This document shows positions 1 to 7,786 of a DNA stretch of 64,000 bases, one piece after another. Source of the stretch: Ignavibacteriales bacterium (GTDB lineage: Bacteria > Bacteroidota > Ignavibacteria > Ignavibacteriales > Ignavibacteriaceae); the NCBI GenBank assembly GCA_020061465.1, contig JAGUYG010000010.1, positions 1 through 64,000 on the forward strand, read 5' to 3'. Each line of letters opens with the position of its first letter. The stretch's first letter is position 1. The notes under the pieces are model-generated. The model searched no databases, had not been told where the DNA came from, and worked only from the letters and a program-made list of their open reading frames with translations. Both the position numbers and the translations under genes were made by a program.

Positions 1-54
1 AAAGACGAAATTAATGCCATCTGCAAATACTATGGTATTAAAGCTGCTGCTTAA
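1..54 (+). CDS. 3' end of an unnamed gene cut by the window edge
   Basis: The first frame reads 17 codons into a TAA at 52-54 and ends in CKYYGIKAAA. This looks like the last residues of a gene entering from the left, convergent with the lyase gene that ends at 94. Too little is visible to name it. Confidence 0.45.
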   Translation, partial: KDEINAICKYYGIKAAA

Positions 55-93
55 TTATCGTTAACATGTTATCAATAGTGATTCTCTAAGAGC

Positions 94-1485
94 CTAACTA
101 ATCTTATCAAACCTTGCCTGGAAGAATCTCAAATATTTAGGTTCATAAACCATTTTCAATCCATTTATCTTTTTTCTATCTCGATAAACCTGTGCAACAG
201 ATTCTACCATTACATCGATATGCGCTTGTGTATAAACTCTGCGTGGAAAAGTTAAGCGGACAAGTTCAAGTTTTGGATAACGATGCTTACCGGTTTCGGG
301 ATCTCGTCCGGAAGAAACAATTCCTCTCTCCATGCCGCGCACCCCGCTGTCGATATATATTTCTGCAGCCAGTGCCTGAGCAGGAAACAAGTCTTGCTTT
401 AAATGCGGCAAGAATTTTCTTGCCTCGAGAAAGATTGCATGACCGCCAAAAGGATAGACCATCGGAATATTATATTTTTCAAGTTGCTTTCCGCAATATT
501 CGATCTGACCGATTCTTGCTTTGATGTTATCGAACAGAACCATCTCTTCTATACCGCGCGCCATTGCTTCCATATCGCGTCCGGCAAGTCCGCCGTATGT
601 ATGAAGACCTTCGTAAACAACAACCATGTTGCGTGTTTCTTCGTAGACCTTTTTATTCCGTGTTGCAAGAAATCCGCCGATATTAACCATCAAATCCTTT
701 TTGGCACTTACCCATAGACCGTCGAAGTACGAACACATTTCTTTAAGAAGTGAAGCAATAGTTTTTTTGGCAAAACCTTTCTCGCGCATTTTAATGAAGT
801 ATGCATTCTCCGTTGCGCGTGTAGCATCGAACCAAAGTTTTACTCCATACTTATCAGTCAAATTTTTAACCTGTCGTAAATTTTCCATTGAGAATGGCTG
901 CCCGCCTGCCATATTAACGGGACCAGCCATGCTTACGTAAGGGATTTTTTTTGCTCCGACTTTTTTAATTAAGTCTTCGAGTTTCTGCAGGTCTATATTT
1001 CCTTTAAAGGGATGAAGATTTTGAGGATCGTGTGCTTCATCAATAATTACATCAACGAAAGTTCCACCGGCAAGTTCTTGATGAAGGCGGGTCGTAGTGA
1101 AATACATATTTCCCGGAATGAAATCTCCTGGTTTAATCATAGCTTTCGAAACTAAATGTTCGGCACCGCGTCCTTGATGAGTAGGAACAAGATACGGCAT
1201 ACCGTAATATTTTTTTATGTTATCCCATAGATAGTAAAAATTTCTGCTGCCTGCATAAGCTTCATCGCCAAGCATCATTCCAGCCCATTGATAATCGCTC
1301 ATCGCATTAGTACCGCTGTCGGTTAGCAGGTCGATATACACGTCTTCGGATTTAAGCAAGAAAGTATTATAGCCGGCTTTTTTAGCAGCTTTTTCACGAT
1401 ATTCTTGTGTTGTCATTTTGATAGGCTCAACCATTTTTATTTTAAAAGGTTCAGCCCAGCTTCTTTTAATTATTTTTTTAGCCAT
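94..1485 (-). CDS. tpl: tyrosine phenol-lyase (beta-tyrosinase), PLP enzyme
   Basis: A 463-residue PLP-dependent lyase of the tyrosine phenol-lyase/tryptophanase family, which splits the amino acid into an aromatic (phenol or indole), pyruvate and ammonia in the cytoplasm. It follows the Citrobacter enzyme almost end to end: LLTDSGTNAMSD near 53-64, PTHQGRGAEH near 101-110, the PLP lysine in SAKKD (Lys263), and the LRFF-ARF tail. The substrate-specificity segment reads MERG (Met385, Arg387). This matches Met379/Arg381 of tyrosine phenol-lyase; tryptophanases have small hydrophobic residues there. I therefore prefer the tyrosine enzyme, though automated pipelines often write tryptophanase for such proteins. 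The gene stands alone, with a possible small ORF upstream at 1555-1668. Confidence 0.9.
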   Translation of the reverse strand: MAKKIIKRSWAEPFKIKMVEPIKMTTQEYREKAAKKAGYNTFLLKSEDVYIDLLTDSGTNAMSDYQWAGMMLGDEAYAGSRNFYYLWDNIKKYYGMPYLVPTHQGRGAEHLVSKAMIKPGDFIPGNMYFTTTRLHQELAGGTFVDVIIDEAHDPQNLHPFKGNIDLQKLEDLIKKVGAKKIPYVSMAGPVNMAGGQPFSMENLRQVKNLTDKYGVKLWFDATRATENAYFIKMREKGFAKKTIASLLKEMCSYFDGLWVSAKKDLMVNIGGFLATRNKKVYEETRNMVVVYEGLHTYGGLAGRDMEAMARGIEEMVLFDNIKARIGQIEYCGKQLEKYNIPMVYPFGGHAIFLEARKFLPHLKQDLFPAQALAAEIYIDSGVRGMERGIVSSGRDPETGKHRYPKLELVRLTFPRRVYTQAHIDVMVESVAQVYRDRKKINGLKMVYEPKYLRFFQARFDKIS

Positions 1486-1554
1486 GTTTTCTCCGATTTA
1501 ATAAATTCATTTATTTGTCTAATGATAATAACAATTGCATCAAATAATTTTTAG

Positions 1555-1668
1555 TTAAACGAATTTCTTTTTTAGTTTCTTTCTGCGCAGCACTGCAAGA
1601 ATTCCCGCAAAGAATCTCACTTGGATATTAAGCCTGTTAGTGATTTTGGGATAGTTGGATTTATACAT
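1555..1668 (-). CDS. possible small basic protein or leader peptide upstream of tpl
   Basis: An ATG (1666-1668) opens 37 codons ending at TAA 1555-1557. The peptide starts MYKSNYPK and ends in a strongly basic RRKKLKKKF tail. An AAGGATAG stretch lies just before the ATG as a plausible ribosome site. Further upstream on the same strand is TAAATTTG (1783-1790), matching the TAnnTTTG promoter element. The ORF sits 69 bp before the lyase start on the same strand. Tryptophanase operons of other bacteria have a regulatory leader peptide (TnaC), but this sequence has no tryptophan and no visible relation to TnaC. It may be a real small gene, a leader or chance. Confidence 0.3.
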   Translation of the reverse strand: MYKSNYPKITNRLNIQVRFFAGILAVLRRKKLKKKFV

Positions 1669-1967
1669 TTTGTTCTCTATCCTTAAAAACTTGGCTGGTT
1701 ACAATCCCCATATTCAATTTATCATTTCGATATGTTGAAAAATAAAAATTACAGTTTCTCTCTCGATTCAATTTTTCCTATACAAATTTAGAAAAAATTA
1801 TGGATAGTAAGGGCGGAATCGTGATTTCAAATATTTTCAGGTTCATTTTCTCAACCATCTAATTAAATAAAAAGCTTGATTTTATATCAATTTCTTGGTA
1901 ATGAAACTAATAAGGGAAGAGTTTAAGGGAGAGGATGATTGGGCAATCTTTAAGAATCATTATTTAC
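1669..1967. other. AT-rich intergenic stretch
   Basis: About 300 bp between the small ORF and the decayed methylase-tail copy. I see the possible TAnnTTTG element at 1783-1790 (minus strand) and no convincing coding or repeated sequence. Confidence 0.4.
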
Positions 1968-2017
1968 TCAATTTTGTTTATTTATAAACACATACTGGAG
2001 GGACTTTAACTTCTTTG

Positions 2018-2037
2018 TCTGCCTAAAGTCAGATAAA
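2018..2037 (+). repeat. 20-bp micro-palindrome, copy A
   Basis: TCTGCCTAAAGTCAGATAAA, with TCTG/CAGA inverted ends, interrupts methylase-tail copy 1. The same 20 bases occur at 3983-4002 and 31731-31750. The intact tail at 7859/7860 lacks it, so this is an insertion relative to that sequence. Confidence 0.85.
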
Positions 2038-2057
2038 TAGGTGAGGTTGTAGAGTTT

Positions 2058-2102
2058 GTCCCGTAAGGGATTCTGCCGTAGACATTCCTTCGGAACTTCG
2101 GA
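2058..2102 (+). repeat. 45-bp palindromic insert in methylase-tail copy 1
   Basis: The block starts GTCCCGTAAGGGATTCTG and ends CCTTCGGAACTTCGGA. It is inserted exactly where the intact methylase gene runs uninterrupted (between 7879 and 7880). At 45 bp it keeps frame and adds 15 residues. A 44-bp relative occupies the same site in copy 2 (4023-4066). Confidence 0.8.
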
Positions 2103-2128
2103 ATAAACCATTATGTCTATCTCGTTTT

Positions 2129-2527
2129 CTAAATGCTTTGTCCTTCTAGGTTAGCAGGGGGATTTATAACGTTTATCATCTGGCTTAATTTTTTTGCTTT
2201 TCCATTTGATATCTGAACTTTTAATTCTGATTCTAGAATCAAGGCGTGGAAATCATTTTCGGGGATTTTATCTGGTTTTAGATATGTTCCGATATTTCTG
2301 GTTTGACCGGCATTAAGTTCGCCCACCCCAAAATTTTTACGAAAGGTTAATAGAAAATTAACAGCATCAGCTTTATTACGATCACCATCTCTATCTACTG
2401 AAACACCTTTTCTATCCTTAAAAAGTGCAGACGTCGGTCTATCCTCTTCGTAATTCCAGAAATTTGGATGGATGGCACGGTATAAAATTTCATTGTCTTG
2501 AATTTCAGATTCTGGAATAAAACTCAT
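2129..2527 (-). CDS. uncharacterised protein, third gene of a three-gene cassette
   Basis: A 132-residue soluble protein with no signal peptide or membrane segment. The recognisable core is LYRAIHPNFW followed by RPTSALFKDRKGVSVDRDGD (about 16-48). My recollection is that small uncharacterised proteins with an RAI...SSAxFK...SVDR layout occur in many bacteria, but I cannot name a family with certainty. The start overlaps the end of the upstream 208-residue gene by 23 bp, which suggests translational coupling. The last codons run into the decayed methylase-tail copy, so the original C-terminus may have been altered. Function unknown; the setting in a defence island suggests defence or toxin-antitoxin activity, which is inference only. 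Confidence 0.75.
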   Translation of the reverse strand: MSFIPESEIQDNEILYRAIHPNFWNYEEDRPTSALFKDRKGVSVDRDGDRNKADAVNFLLTFRKNFGVGELNAGQTRNIGTYLKPDKIPENDFHALILESELKVQISNGKAKKLSQMINVINPPANLEGQSI

Positions 2528-3131
2528 TAATCAACTTTATAATTTCATTAAACGAAAGTGATTCGTATTCAGTTTCCTTATCTACAATTTCCGAATAAGC
2601 AGAACATTTATCATCAAATATTTCAATTTCAAGATAATTTCCATTTGATTTTTCATACTCTAATTGTACACTCTGTCTTCCGGTCGGGAAAACGTTAGGC
2701 TGGAATCTTAAGAGTTGTGAATTAATAAAATCAAGAGCTTTTTGAATAATATTTTCAGAGAATGGTTCCGCACCATTTCCATTCCAGTCCGGTCCAAATT
2801 TCTTAAAAGATAAAACCGTATTAATATTGTTAAGCTTCTTTTTTAATTGATAATTCTCTGAATAAATCTTTCTTAAATTATTGATTTCATCTTTAATCGC
2901 ATCGTGCTCTAAAGAGATTTCGGCAAATTGACCTACCAAGGCATATTGAGTCTCTTTAATAGGAGCTAATTTTTTTTCAATTTCAGATTTGATTATTTGT
3001 TCAACATTAATAGGAATGCTGGTAACGGGGAAATCAAAATCAAAACTTGATACAGAACCAGAACTATATTGCTGAATCCCAAGCAGTGCTGCAAGATAAT
3101 TTTGGCGATTTTTATTTTGTAAATTCTCCAT
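2505..3131 (-). CDS. uncharacterised coiled-coil protein, middle gene of the cassette
   Basis: A 208-residue protein with no signal or membrane segment. Residues about 55-105 are rich in Glu, Lys, Leu and Asn with heptad-like spacing, predicting a coiled coil. The C-terminal half carries DWNGNGAEPFS, then FPTGRQSVQLEYE and YLEIEIF. From memory this WxGxGAxPxS...PTGR...LEIEI pattern recurs in uncharacterised bacterial proteins, often beside a partner like the 132-residue neighbour. The gene starts 7 bp after the 222-residue gene ends and overlaps the next gene by 23 bp, so the three are almost certainly one transcript. I do not recognise an activity; no catalytic motif is obvious. Confidence 0.75.
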   Translation of the reverse strand: MENLQNKNRQNYLAALLGIQQYSSGSVSSFDFDFPVTSIPINVEQIIKSEIEKKLAPIKETQYALVGQFAEISLEHDAIKDEINNLRKIYSENYQLKKKLNNINTVLSFKKFGPDWNGNGAEPFSENIIQKALDFINSQLLRFQPNVFPTGRQSVQLEYEKSNGNYLEIEIFDDKCSAYSEIVDKETEYESLSFNEIIKLINEFYSRI

Positions 3132-3138
3132 TGTCTTT

Positions 3139-3807
3139 TTAATCTTCTTTTAAATTTAAAAATTGAAAGAGTTCATTTTCGAAATAATCTTTAGCAGAAG
3201 TAAAAACTCTATCGCAAGTCTCTTTAGGTAAACCGCTTATTTTATTATCGGTAGTTTCATTAAAATCAACAGTGCCTTGAAGCATATAATTCTGTTCATC
3301 TTTCTCTACCATAGAAAGAAGAACATTGTAATCGTGTCCTTTATAATTTAATAAGTAGTTGAAACGAAAATCAATGCCTTTTAACTTTTTGCCAATACGA
3401 AAATTTTTAAAATACTGATCTTTCAGTCTAAAATGATTAGTTCCATTCGGCTTGTCCAATGTAATATCAAAATTTGTAACAAAGCCAATTAAGGATAATT
3501 TGACATTGGGGGAATATTTAAGCCAAATATTCAATATCTCTTTTGCATTTGAAATTATTTCATCAAATTCACGTCTGTCTTGATAAATAATCGTATTGGG
3601 AGTTAAGCGAATTTCAAAAGCGTCCTCAAGCCCAACTTTTAGAATATCCAGACCACCAATTTTTAAGGTATCGAAATTTAAATTTAATAACGATTGAATA
3701 TCATTAATTAAATTTGCCTTATAATTTCCATAATTGTGATCTTTACGGAAAGAGTGGAAGCCTACTAAGTAAGATGTAACTTGAATATTTTCCTTTTTAA
3801 TTTCCAT
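3139..3807 (-). CDS. uncharacterised protein, first gene of the three-gene cassette
   Basis: A 222-residue protein beginning MEIKKENIQVTSYLVGFHSF, with alternating strand-like segments (FDITLDKPN, GIDFRFNYLL, YMLQGTVDFN) and a C-terminal helix (VFTSAKDYFENELFQFL). It has no signal peptide, membrane segment or known catalytic motif. The layout of a beta-rich body, an LDID-like strand and a terminal helix is loosely like sporadically distributed TIGR04255-type proteins, but I cannot support that by eye. It is the promoter-proximal gene of the cassette, followed after 7 bp by the coiled-coil gene. A methylase-tail remnant lies just upstream (3885-4115). Confidence 0.7.
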   Translation of the reverse strand: MEIKKENIQVTSYLVGFHSFRKDHNYGNYKANLINDIQSLLNLNFDTLKIGGLDILKVGLEDAFEIRLTPNTIIYQDRREFDEIISNAKEILNIWLKYSPNVKLSLIGFVTNFDITLDKPNGTNHFRLKDQYFKNFRIGKKLKGIDFRFNYLLNYKGHDYNVLLSMVEKDEQNYMLQGTVDFNETTDNKISGLPKETCDRVFTSAKDYFENELFQFLNLKED

Positions 3808-3982
3808 AAAAACTTCTTTTTTTATTGTTAAATATAGTAAAGAATTGAAAGATTTTCAGTAATATTTCTAATCATTTAAGTCTCTCAATGTATTTCAAAT
3901 TTTTCATACTCTTCTTTAGAAATTATTTGCTCTAAGTCTGGAGCAATTTTGCCAGAGGCGGAAAGGTACTTTGACTTCTTCG

Positions 3983-4002
3983 TCTGCCTAAAGTCAGATA
4001 AA
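3983..4002 (+). repeat. 20-bp micro-palindrome, copy B
   Basis: Identical over 20 bases to the element at 2018-2037 (TCTGCCTAAAGTCAGATAAA). It sits between CTTCG and TAGGTG, which are contiguous in the intact methylase gene (7859/7860). Confidence 0.85.
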
Positions 4003-4022
4003 TAGGTGAGGTAGTAGAGTTT

Positions 4023-4066
4023 GTCCCGAAGGGATTCTGCCGTAGACATTCCTTCGGACCTTCGGA
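4023..4066 (+). repeat. 44-bp palindromic insert
   Basis: A relative of 2058-2102 at the same target position, starting GTCCCGAAGGGATTCTG and containing CCTTCGG hairpin halves. It is one base shorter than the copy-1 version, which shifts the frame. Confidence 0.8.
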
Positions 4067-4076
4067 ATAAACCATT

Positions 4077-4096
4077 CCGCCAAAGGACGGACAGGT
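4077..4096 (+). repeat. 20-bp insert with a hairpin core, present only in copy 2
   Basis: CCGCCAAAGGACGGACAGGT separates CCATT from ATGTC. These are contiguous both in the intact methylase gene (7889/7890) and in copy 1. TCCGCC and GG-A-CGGA can pair with one bulge. Confidence 0.75.
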
Positions 4097-4185
4097 ATGT
4101 CTATCTAATCTTTTAAGTGAATTAGATTGCCTATTGATTTTGCTTAATAAAAATTAAAAGCAATTTTACCAATTTTTAGAAAATT

Positions 4186-5955
4186 TTATGTAAATAGAAT
4201 ACAGGGATCATCTTCAGGTGTCATTATTGTAGTTTGTAGTTTTGCCCGGGTAGCACTTACCCGGAAATTATATTTTGCACTAATTCCAGCATTTTCTATT
4301 TTATTACCAAGTATTATTCTATCTGGATTGGATACTATAACTCCATTTTGTTTATGCGGCCAACCTTCAAAAATTATTACTTCATCAAATTGTTTTCCTT
4401 TGGCTTTATGCATATTCATTACGATAACCCCAGTTTCCGGCTTGACGGTTGTAGAAAAATGTTCGCGTATAAATGCTTGACGGACTATTTTAAGTGCATT
4501 ATTATATAAACCATTCTCACGCCAATCTCTTGATAAAGAATCTCTTAATTGAGTGCCCCTGTCTAATAATTTAATATTCTTTGCTTCTTCTGCTACTTGT
4601 TTTAGACGTTTACATGTACCTTGTTCAAGTAAACTACGAACTGCTAACCAATCTTTATCTGGGTTACCAGTTTTAATAAGTGATTTACATATAGTATATC
4701 TGTTAATCATTGGAAGTAAAATACTATTCTTAGGAATTTTTTTATTTAATTTTTCTAATGCCTTACCAATTCTTTCTGCTTCATAAATATCTAATTTTGT
4801 TGGTTTGTCGCCGCCACGACCTAAAAAGAAATTTTTTATCATAAGAATAAATTCAATTGTATCCTCTTCACTCTCATTTGGTTGCAGTAAAAATGCTATT
4901 ATTTCTGCCGATAATACAACACCCTCAACATCAATCATTGCGTGATTATGGATAGAAGGTAAAGATTTACTATCAGAAAGAAGGGCATCAGATACTTGCC
5001 GCATCATTTTTTTTGTGGGTGTTAAAATAGCAACGGACCAATTTTTCTTGTCTAAAGATTTTAATCTCTTAATAGAATTAAGCACTTCATATTTAAGATA
5101 TGAATAAGCTTGATTCTTATTAGGGGGATAAGCTTTTAATACAATTCCCTTATAATTAGCCTTAAAATTTCCAGATATTAAATCATCACCAAAAATTGTT
5201 ATTTCAGTGTCTTTATTCCGATAATTTTCATCACTAATATCAAACTCGGACGGAGTAAAAGTCTGCTTGAAATTATCTATTCTTTCTTGAGATGCACCTA
5301 AGAAATCATAAATACGTTGTTTAGGATCTGCTAGGGCAATTAATTTACTATACAAACCCAATTGAATTACTAATCTCCATTGATCGGAGTTGGTATCTTG
5401 AAATTCATCAAGAATAATTACCGGAAATACACCGGATATTATTCTCCTAATTTTATCACTTCCATGTAGTATATTGCCAGCAAAATGTGCAAATAAGTCA
5501 AAGCAAACCCTCCCTTCTTCAGTAGCTAATCTAAATCTTTCATTGTTAACAATTGCTTTAATTTCTTCCGCGGACTTATCTGAACTTCGTATGGCAGATA
5601 ATATAACAGCTTCACTTGGTGGAGACAAAATCGAAAGCTTTCTAGGAAGTCCTACAAGATACCCATGGGCTTTAATAACTTTCCAAAAGAAAGAATGATA
5701 AGTATCAACAAGAATTGAATTCTTGATTTCTGTTGTAAATTGAATATTTTCTTCAATAGCTTGAATTACTCTTGAAACGGTTGGACGAGCAAAACTAAGA
5801 AATAAAACTTTTTGTGTAGTAGTTAAATAATTGTTTGCAATGTGTGAAGCTTTTAAAATAGAAACGAAGGTTTTTCCGGAACCTGGGCCACCTATTATAA
5901 TAAGATGACCGTCCTTTTGAATAATTTGTTTTTTATTTTCGGAAAGTTCAATCAA
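4186..5955 (-). CDS. gajB: Gabija-type UvrD/Rep-like helicase GajB
   Basis: A 589-residue superfamily 1 helicase/ATPase. Visible motifs: Walker A GGPGSGKT (22-29), motif II DEFQDT (183-188), motif III ALADPKQ (207-213), the late NMHKAKGKQFDEV motif and the final VSATRAK arginine motif. The start is a TTG at 5953-5955 that overlaps the TGA of the ATPase-nuclease gene (TTGA), a sign of translational coupling. An OLD-family ATPase/TOPRIM nuclease paired with a UvrD-like helicase defines Gabija anti-phage defence. In that system GajB is thought to sense DNA ends made during phage growth and activate GajA. The protein is somewhat longer than the Bacillus GajB that I remember at about 500 residues. 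The assignment rests on motifs plus the pairing. Confidence 0.85.
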   Translation of the reverse strand: MIELSENKKQIIQKDGHLIIIGGPGSGKTFVSILKASHIANNYLTTTQKVLFLSFARPTVSRVIQAIEENIQFTTEIKNSILVDTYHSFFWKVIKAHGYLVGLPRKLSILSPPSEAVILSAIRSSDKSAEEIKAIVNNERFRLATEEGRVCFDLFAHFAGNILHGSDKIRRIISGVFPVIILDEFQDTNSDQWRLVIQLGLYSKLIALADPKQRIYDFLGASQERIDNFKQTFTPSEFDISDENYRNKDTEITIFGDDLISGNFKANYKGIVLKAYPPNKNQAYSYLKYEVLNSIKRLKSLDKKNWSVAILTPTKKMMRQVSDALLSDSKSLPSIHNHAMIDVEGVVLSAEIIAFLLQPNESEEDTIEFILMIKNFFLGRGGDKPTKLDIYEAERIGKALEKLNKKIPKNSILLPMINRYTICKSLIKTGNPDKDWLAVRSLLEQGTCKRLKQVAEEAKNIKLLDRGTQLRDSLSRDWRENGLYNNALKIVRQAFIREHFSTTVKPETGVIVMNMHKAKGKQFDEVIIFEGWPHKQNGVIVSNPDRIILGNKIENAGISAKYNFRVSATRAKLQTTIMTPEDDPCILFT

Positions 5956-7727
5956 GGGACACCACCATCATTAGTCGTGTTGTCTGAATTTGCTTCATTT
6001 TTATTGACAAACGGATTAGCATTACAAATATCCTTTAAATCAATGCATAATTGCTTAATCCACTGAGGAATATCATCCAAATTGCATTGAGAAAGAAAAT
6101 CAGCAATTCCCCAATTTCCTTTTGACCATTTAAAATAACTTAATAGGGCATCATCTGCTTGGACCTTAGGATTAGGATATTTTTCTGCTAAGTGTGGAGG
6201 CCAGCTTAAACTATCAATGAATCGTTCCTTAGCAGTAGAAGTAGTATTCTTGAGAACCAATAATTCAAACCCCTTTTCATCGTGCATAAATAATCTTTTT
6301 ACTATAGCTTCAATGTCAGCCTTATCTTGTTCAGTTTGTTTGTCGCAAACCACATAAACATCTTTACCAAGGTCTCTGTATAGACTTGAAAGTTCTTTAA
6401 TTTGGCTTTGACCTTCTGCATCTATAGTGCAAAACCCAAGTGACTCTAAAGGAGAATATGTATTAGATTCTAATTCAGATAATTTACGCGCAACAACTGG
6501 AAGAGCTGAGTTTTCAGTTGCACCTTCGGTAATTATAATTCTTCTAGAAAGAAGTGCTTCACAAAACCTATTTCTAAAATCTTTTCTAAATTTTTTGTGC
6601 TTAATGCTATCTGGCAACTTTATTTTTGATTGTTTGAGTTCACCAAATGAATCACGTTTTAAAATGACGATTTCTTCAATGTCAAATTCTTCAATCACGT
6701 AAGGTGAATGAGAAGTAAATAAAGATTGTGACGAAAGTTGATTTATTTCATGGATAACACGTTTTTGAGTATACGGCGGAATAGCAGTTTCAGGCTCTTC
6801 CATAGCAAAAATTACATTTTGTTTATCTTTAGCTATTTGTGATAACATTGCAAGAACAATAATATTTATTGTTCCAGAGCCTTGTCTGTAATATGGGGCT
6901 GAATGTTCATTTTCACCAGTTGAAACAAATGCCGTAACAATTTTCCTTAAATGCTCACGCGTAAGATTCGAAATTTTTAAGTGTGGTTTTGAGCCCCATT
7001 CCTTTGGAACATATTTTTTAATTGCTTCCTGTATACTTGATAGAACAGTTGATATACCTAATACATTTTCATCTTCAAGTTCAAATGAACTTAAGCGGCT
7101 TATTGTTTTTTCCCATAATTGTGGGCGAATTTCCTTTAATCGTAGGATAATATCTAAGAGGCTGCCATGTTCCAAACTTAATGCCCTTGTGCCAGTCCGT
7201 ATTGATCTTAAATACAAGAAGCCGCAGAATTGTTTATCTCTTTTTGTAAAAGGTACCGGGGAATCACTTTCTAAGAGACTTCTACTGTAATAAGTATTAC
7301 CCTTAAAATCATCATCTTCTTTATCATAGAATCCTTCGAAAGTAATTCTGATTGCTGCCTGAAAGTTAGAATTATCAATTTGAGTAATAGCAGGTTTATC
7401 ATATAAAGAATTATTTATTATATCCCACCACTCAATATAGTCGTAAAACTTATTTTTTTGATCTTCATTTAGGTCGGTAACTGTGACTTCAATAATGATT
7501 TTATATACTTCGCCCTGGTCACTTTGATATTTCCCTAAATAAAAATCATGTTCGTCAACAACAGGTGTTCTATTCAATCTATCAGGACCAAGCACTAAAT
7601 CAATTGCCTCTAATACTGTAGATTTCCCCGTATTATTATCTCCGATAAGTACAACATGTTTTGGGAAAATAAGATGACTTGTTTTTATACCTCGAAAGTT
7701 TTGAATTTGTAATTGGCAGATTTGCAT
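5952..7727 (-). CDS. gajA: Gabija-type OLD-family ATPase/TOPRIM endonuclease GajA
   Basis: A 591-residue protein with an N-terminal ABC/SMC-type ATPase: Walker A GDNNTGKST (29-37), an ABC-signature-like QGSGTINI (282-289), Walker B FAMEEPE (307-313) and switch histidine in TSHSP (338-342). The C-terminal TOPRIM domain shows ITEGATEN (Glu401), IDAEG (435-439), VVCDKQ (Asp462) and a late WSKGNWG. This is the OLD-family class that pairs with a UvrD helicase, i.e. GajA of Gabija, a nucleotide-sensing DNA-nicking enzyme. It starts 59 bp after the methylase gene and overlaps gajB by 4 bp, so the two are cotranscribed. The close size match to GajA makes Gabija more likely than a stand-alone OLD nuclease. 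Confidence 0.87.
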   Translation of the reverse strand: MQICQLQIQNFRGIKTSHLIFPKHVVLIGDNNTGKSTVLEAIDLVLGPDRLNRTPVVDEHDFYLGKYQSDQGEVYKIIIEVTVTDLNEDQKNKFYDYIEWWDIINNSLYDKPAITQIDNSNFQAAIRITFEGFYDKEDDDFKGNTYYSRSLLESDSPVPFTKRDKQFCGFLYLRSIRTGTRALSLEHGSLLDIILRLKEIRPQLWEKTISRLSSFELEDENVLGISTVLSSIQEAIKKYVPKEWGSKPHLKISNLTREHLRKIVTAFVSTGENEHSAPYYRQGSGTINIIVLAMLSQIAKDKQNVIFAMEEPETAIPPYTQKRVIHEINQLSSQSLFTSHSPYVIEEFDIEEIVILKRDSFGELKQSKIKLPDSIKHKKFRKDFRNRFCEALLSRRIIITEGATENSALPVVARKLSELESNTYSPLESLGFCTIDAEGQSQIKELSSLYRDLGKDVYVVCDKQTEQDKADIEAIVKRLFMHDEKGFELLVLKNTTSTAKERFIDSLSWPPHLAEKYPNPKVQADDALLSYFKWSKGNWGIADFLSQCNLDDIPQWIKQLCIDLKDICNANPFVNKNEANSDNTTNDGGVP

Positions 7728-7786
7728 TTAAGATCTCTTATTTTTTAGAAATTATTTTATTTATTTCCGGCTTACCCGCCGCAGCA

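Larger units (their letters stand above)
1968..2130 (-). pseudogene. decayed copy 1 of the Eco57I-type methylase 3' end
   Basis: On the minus strand this reads ENEIDIMVY, then after an inserted block KLYNLTY, closely matching DQIDIMVYKLYYLTY at the C-terminus of the intact methylase (gene end 7787). Two short elements interrupt it: 45 bp at 2058-2102 and 20 bp at 2018-2037. In one frame it runs to a TGA at 1968-1970. In the parental frame after the 20-bp insertion it reads YKEVKVPP, resembling YEEVKII of the parent. It lies directly downstream of the 132-residue gene and marks the left edge of the three-gene cassette. The right boundary is approximate. Confidence 0.75.
3885..4115 (-). pseudogene. 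decayed copy 2 of the Eco57I-type methylase 3' end, with nested inserts
   Basis: The minus strand carries the parent's ATA GAC ATA ATG GTT TAT, then KLYYLTY, then a tail ending in EEYEKFEIH and TGA (3885-3887). Compared with 7841-7900 of the intact gene it is collinear except for three clean insertions: 4077-4096 (20 bp), 4023-4066 (44 bp) and 3983-4002 (20 bp). A fourth possible insert (CCAGAGGCGG, about 3948-3966) splits the tail. The insert lengths break the frame, so this is non-coding debris. It separates the Gabija pair from the three-gene cassette and lies in the same orientation as copy 1 and the intact gene. Confidence 0.8.

Noticed and set aside
94-1485. Tryptophanase as the name of the lyase
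   Set aside because: The specificity segment reads MERG with the arginine typical of tyrosine phenol-lyase, not the hydrophobic residues of tryptophanase.
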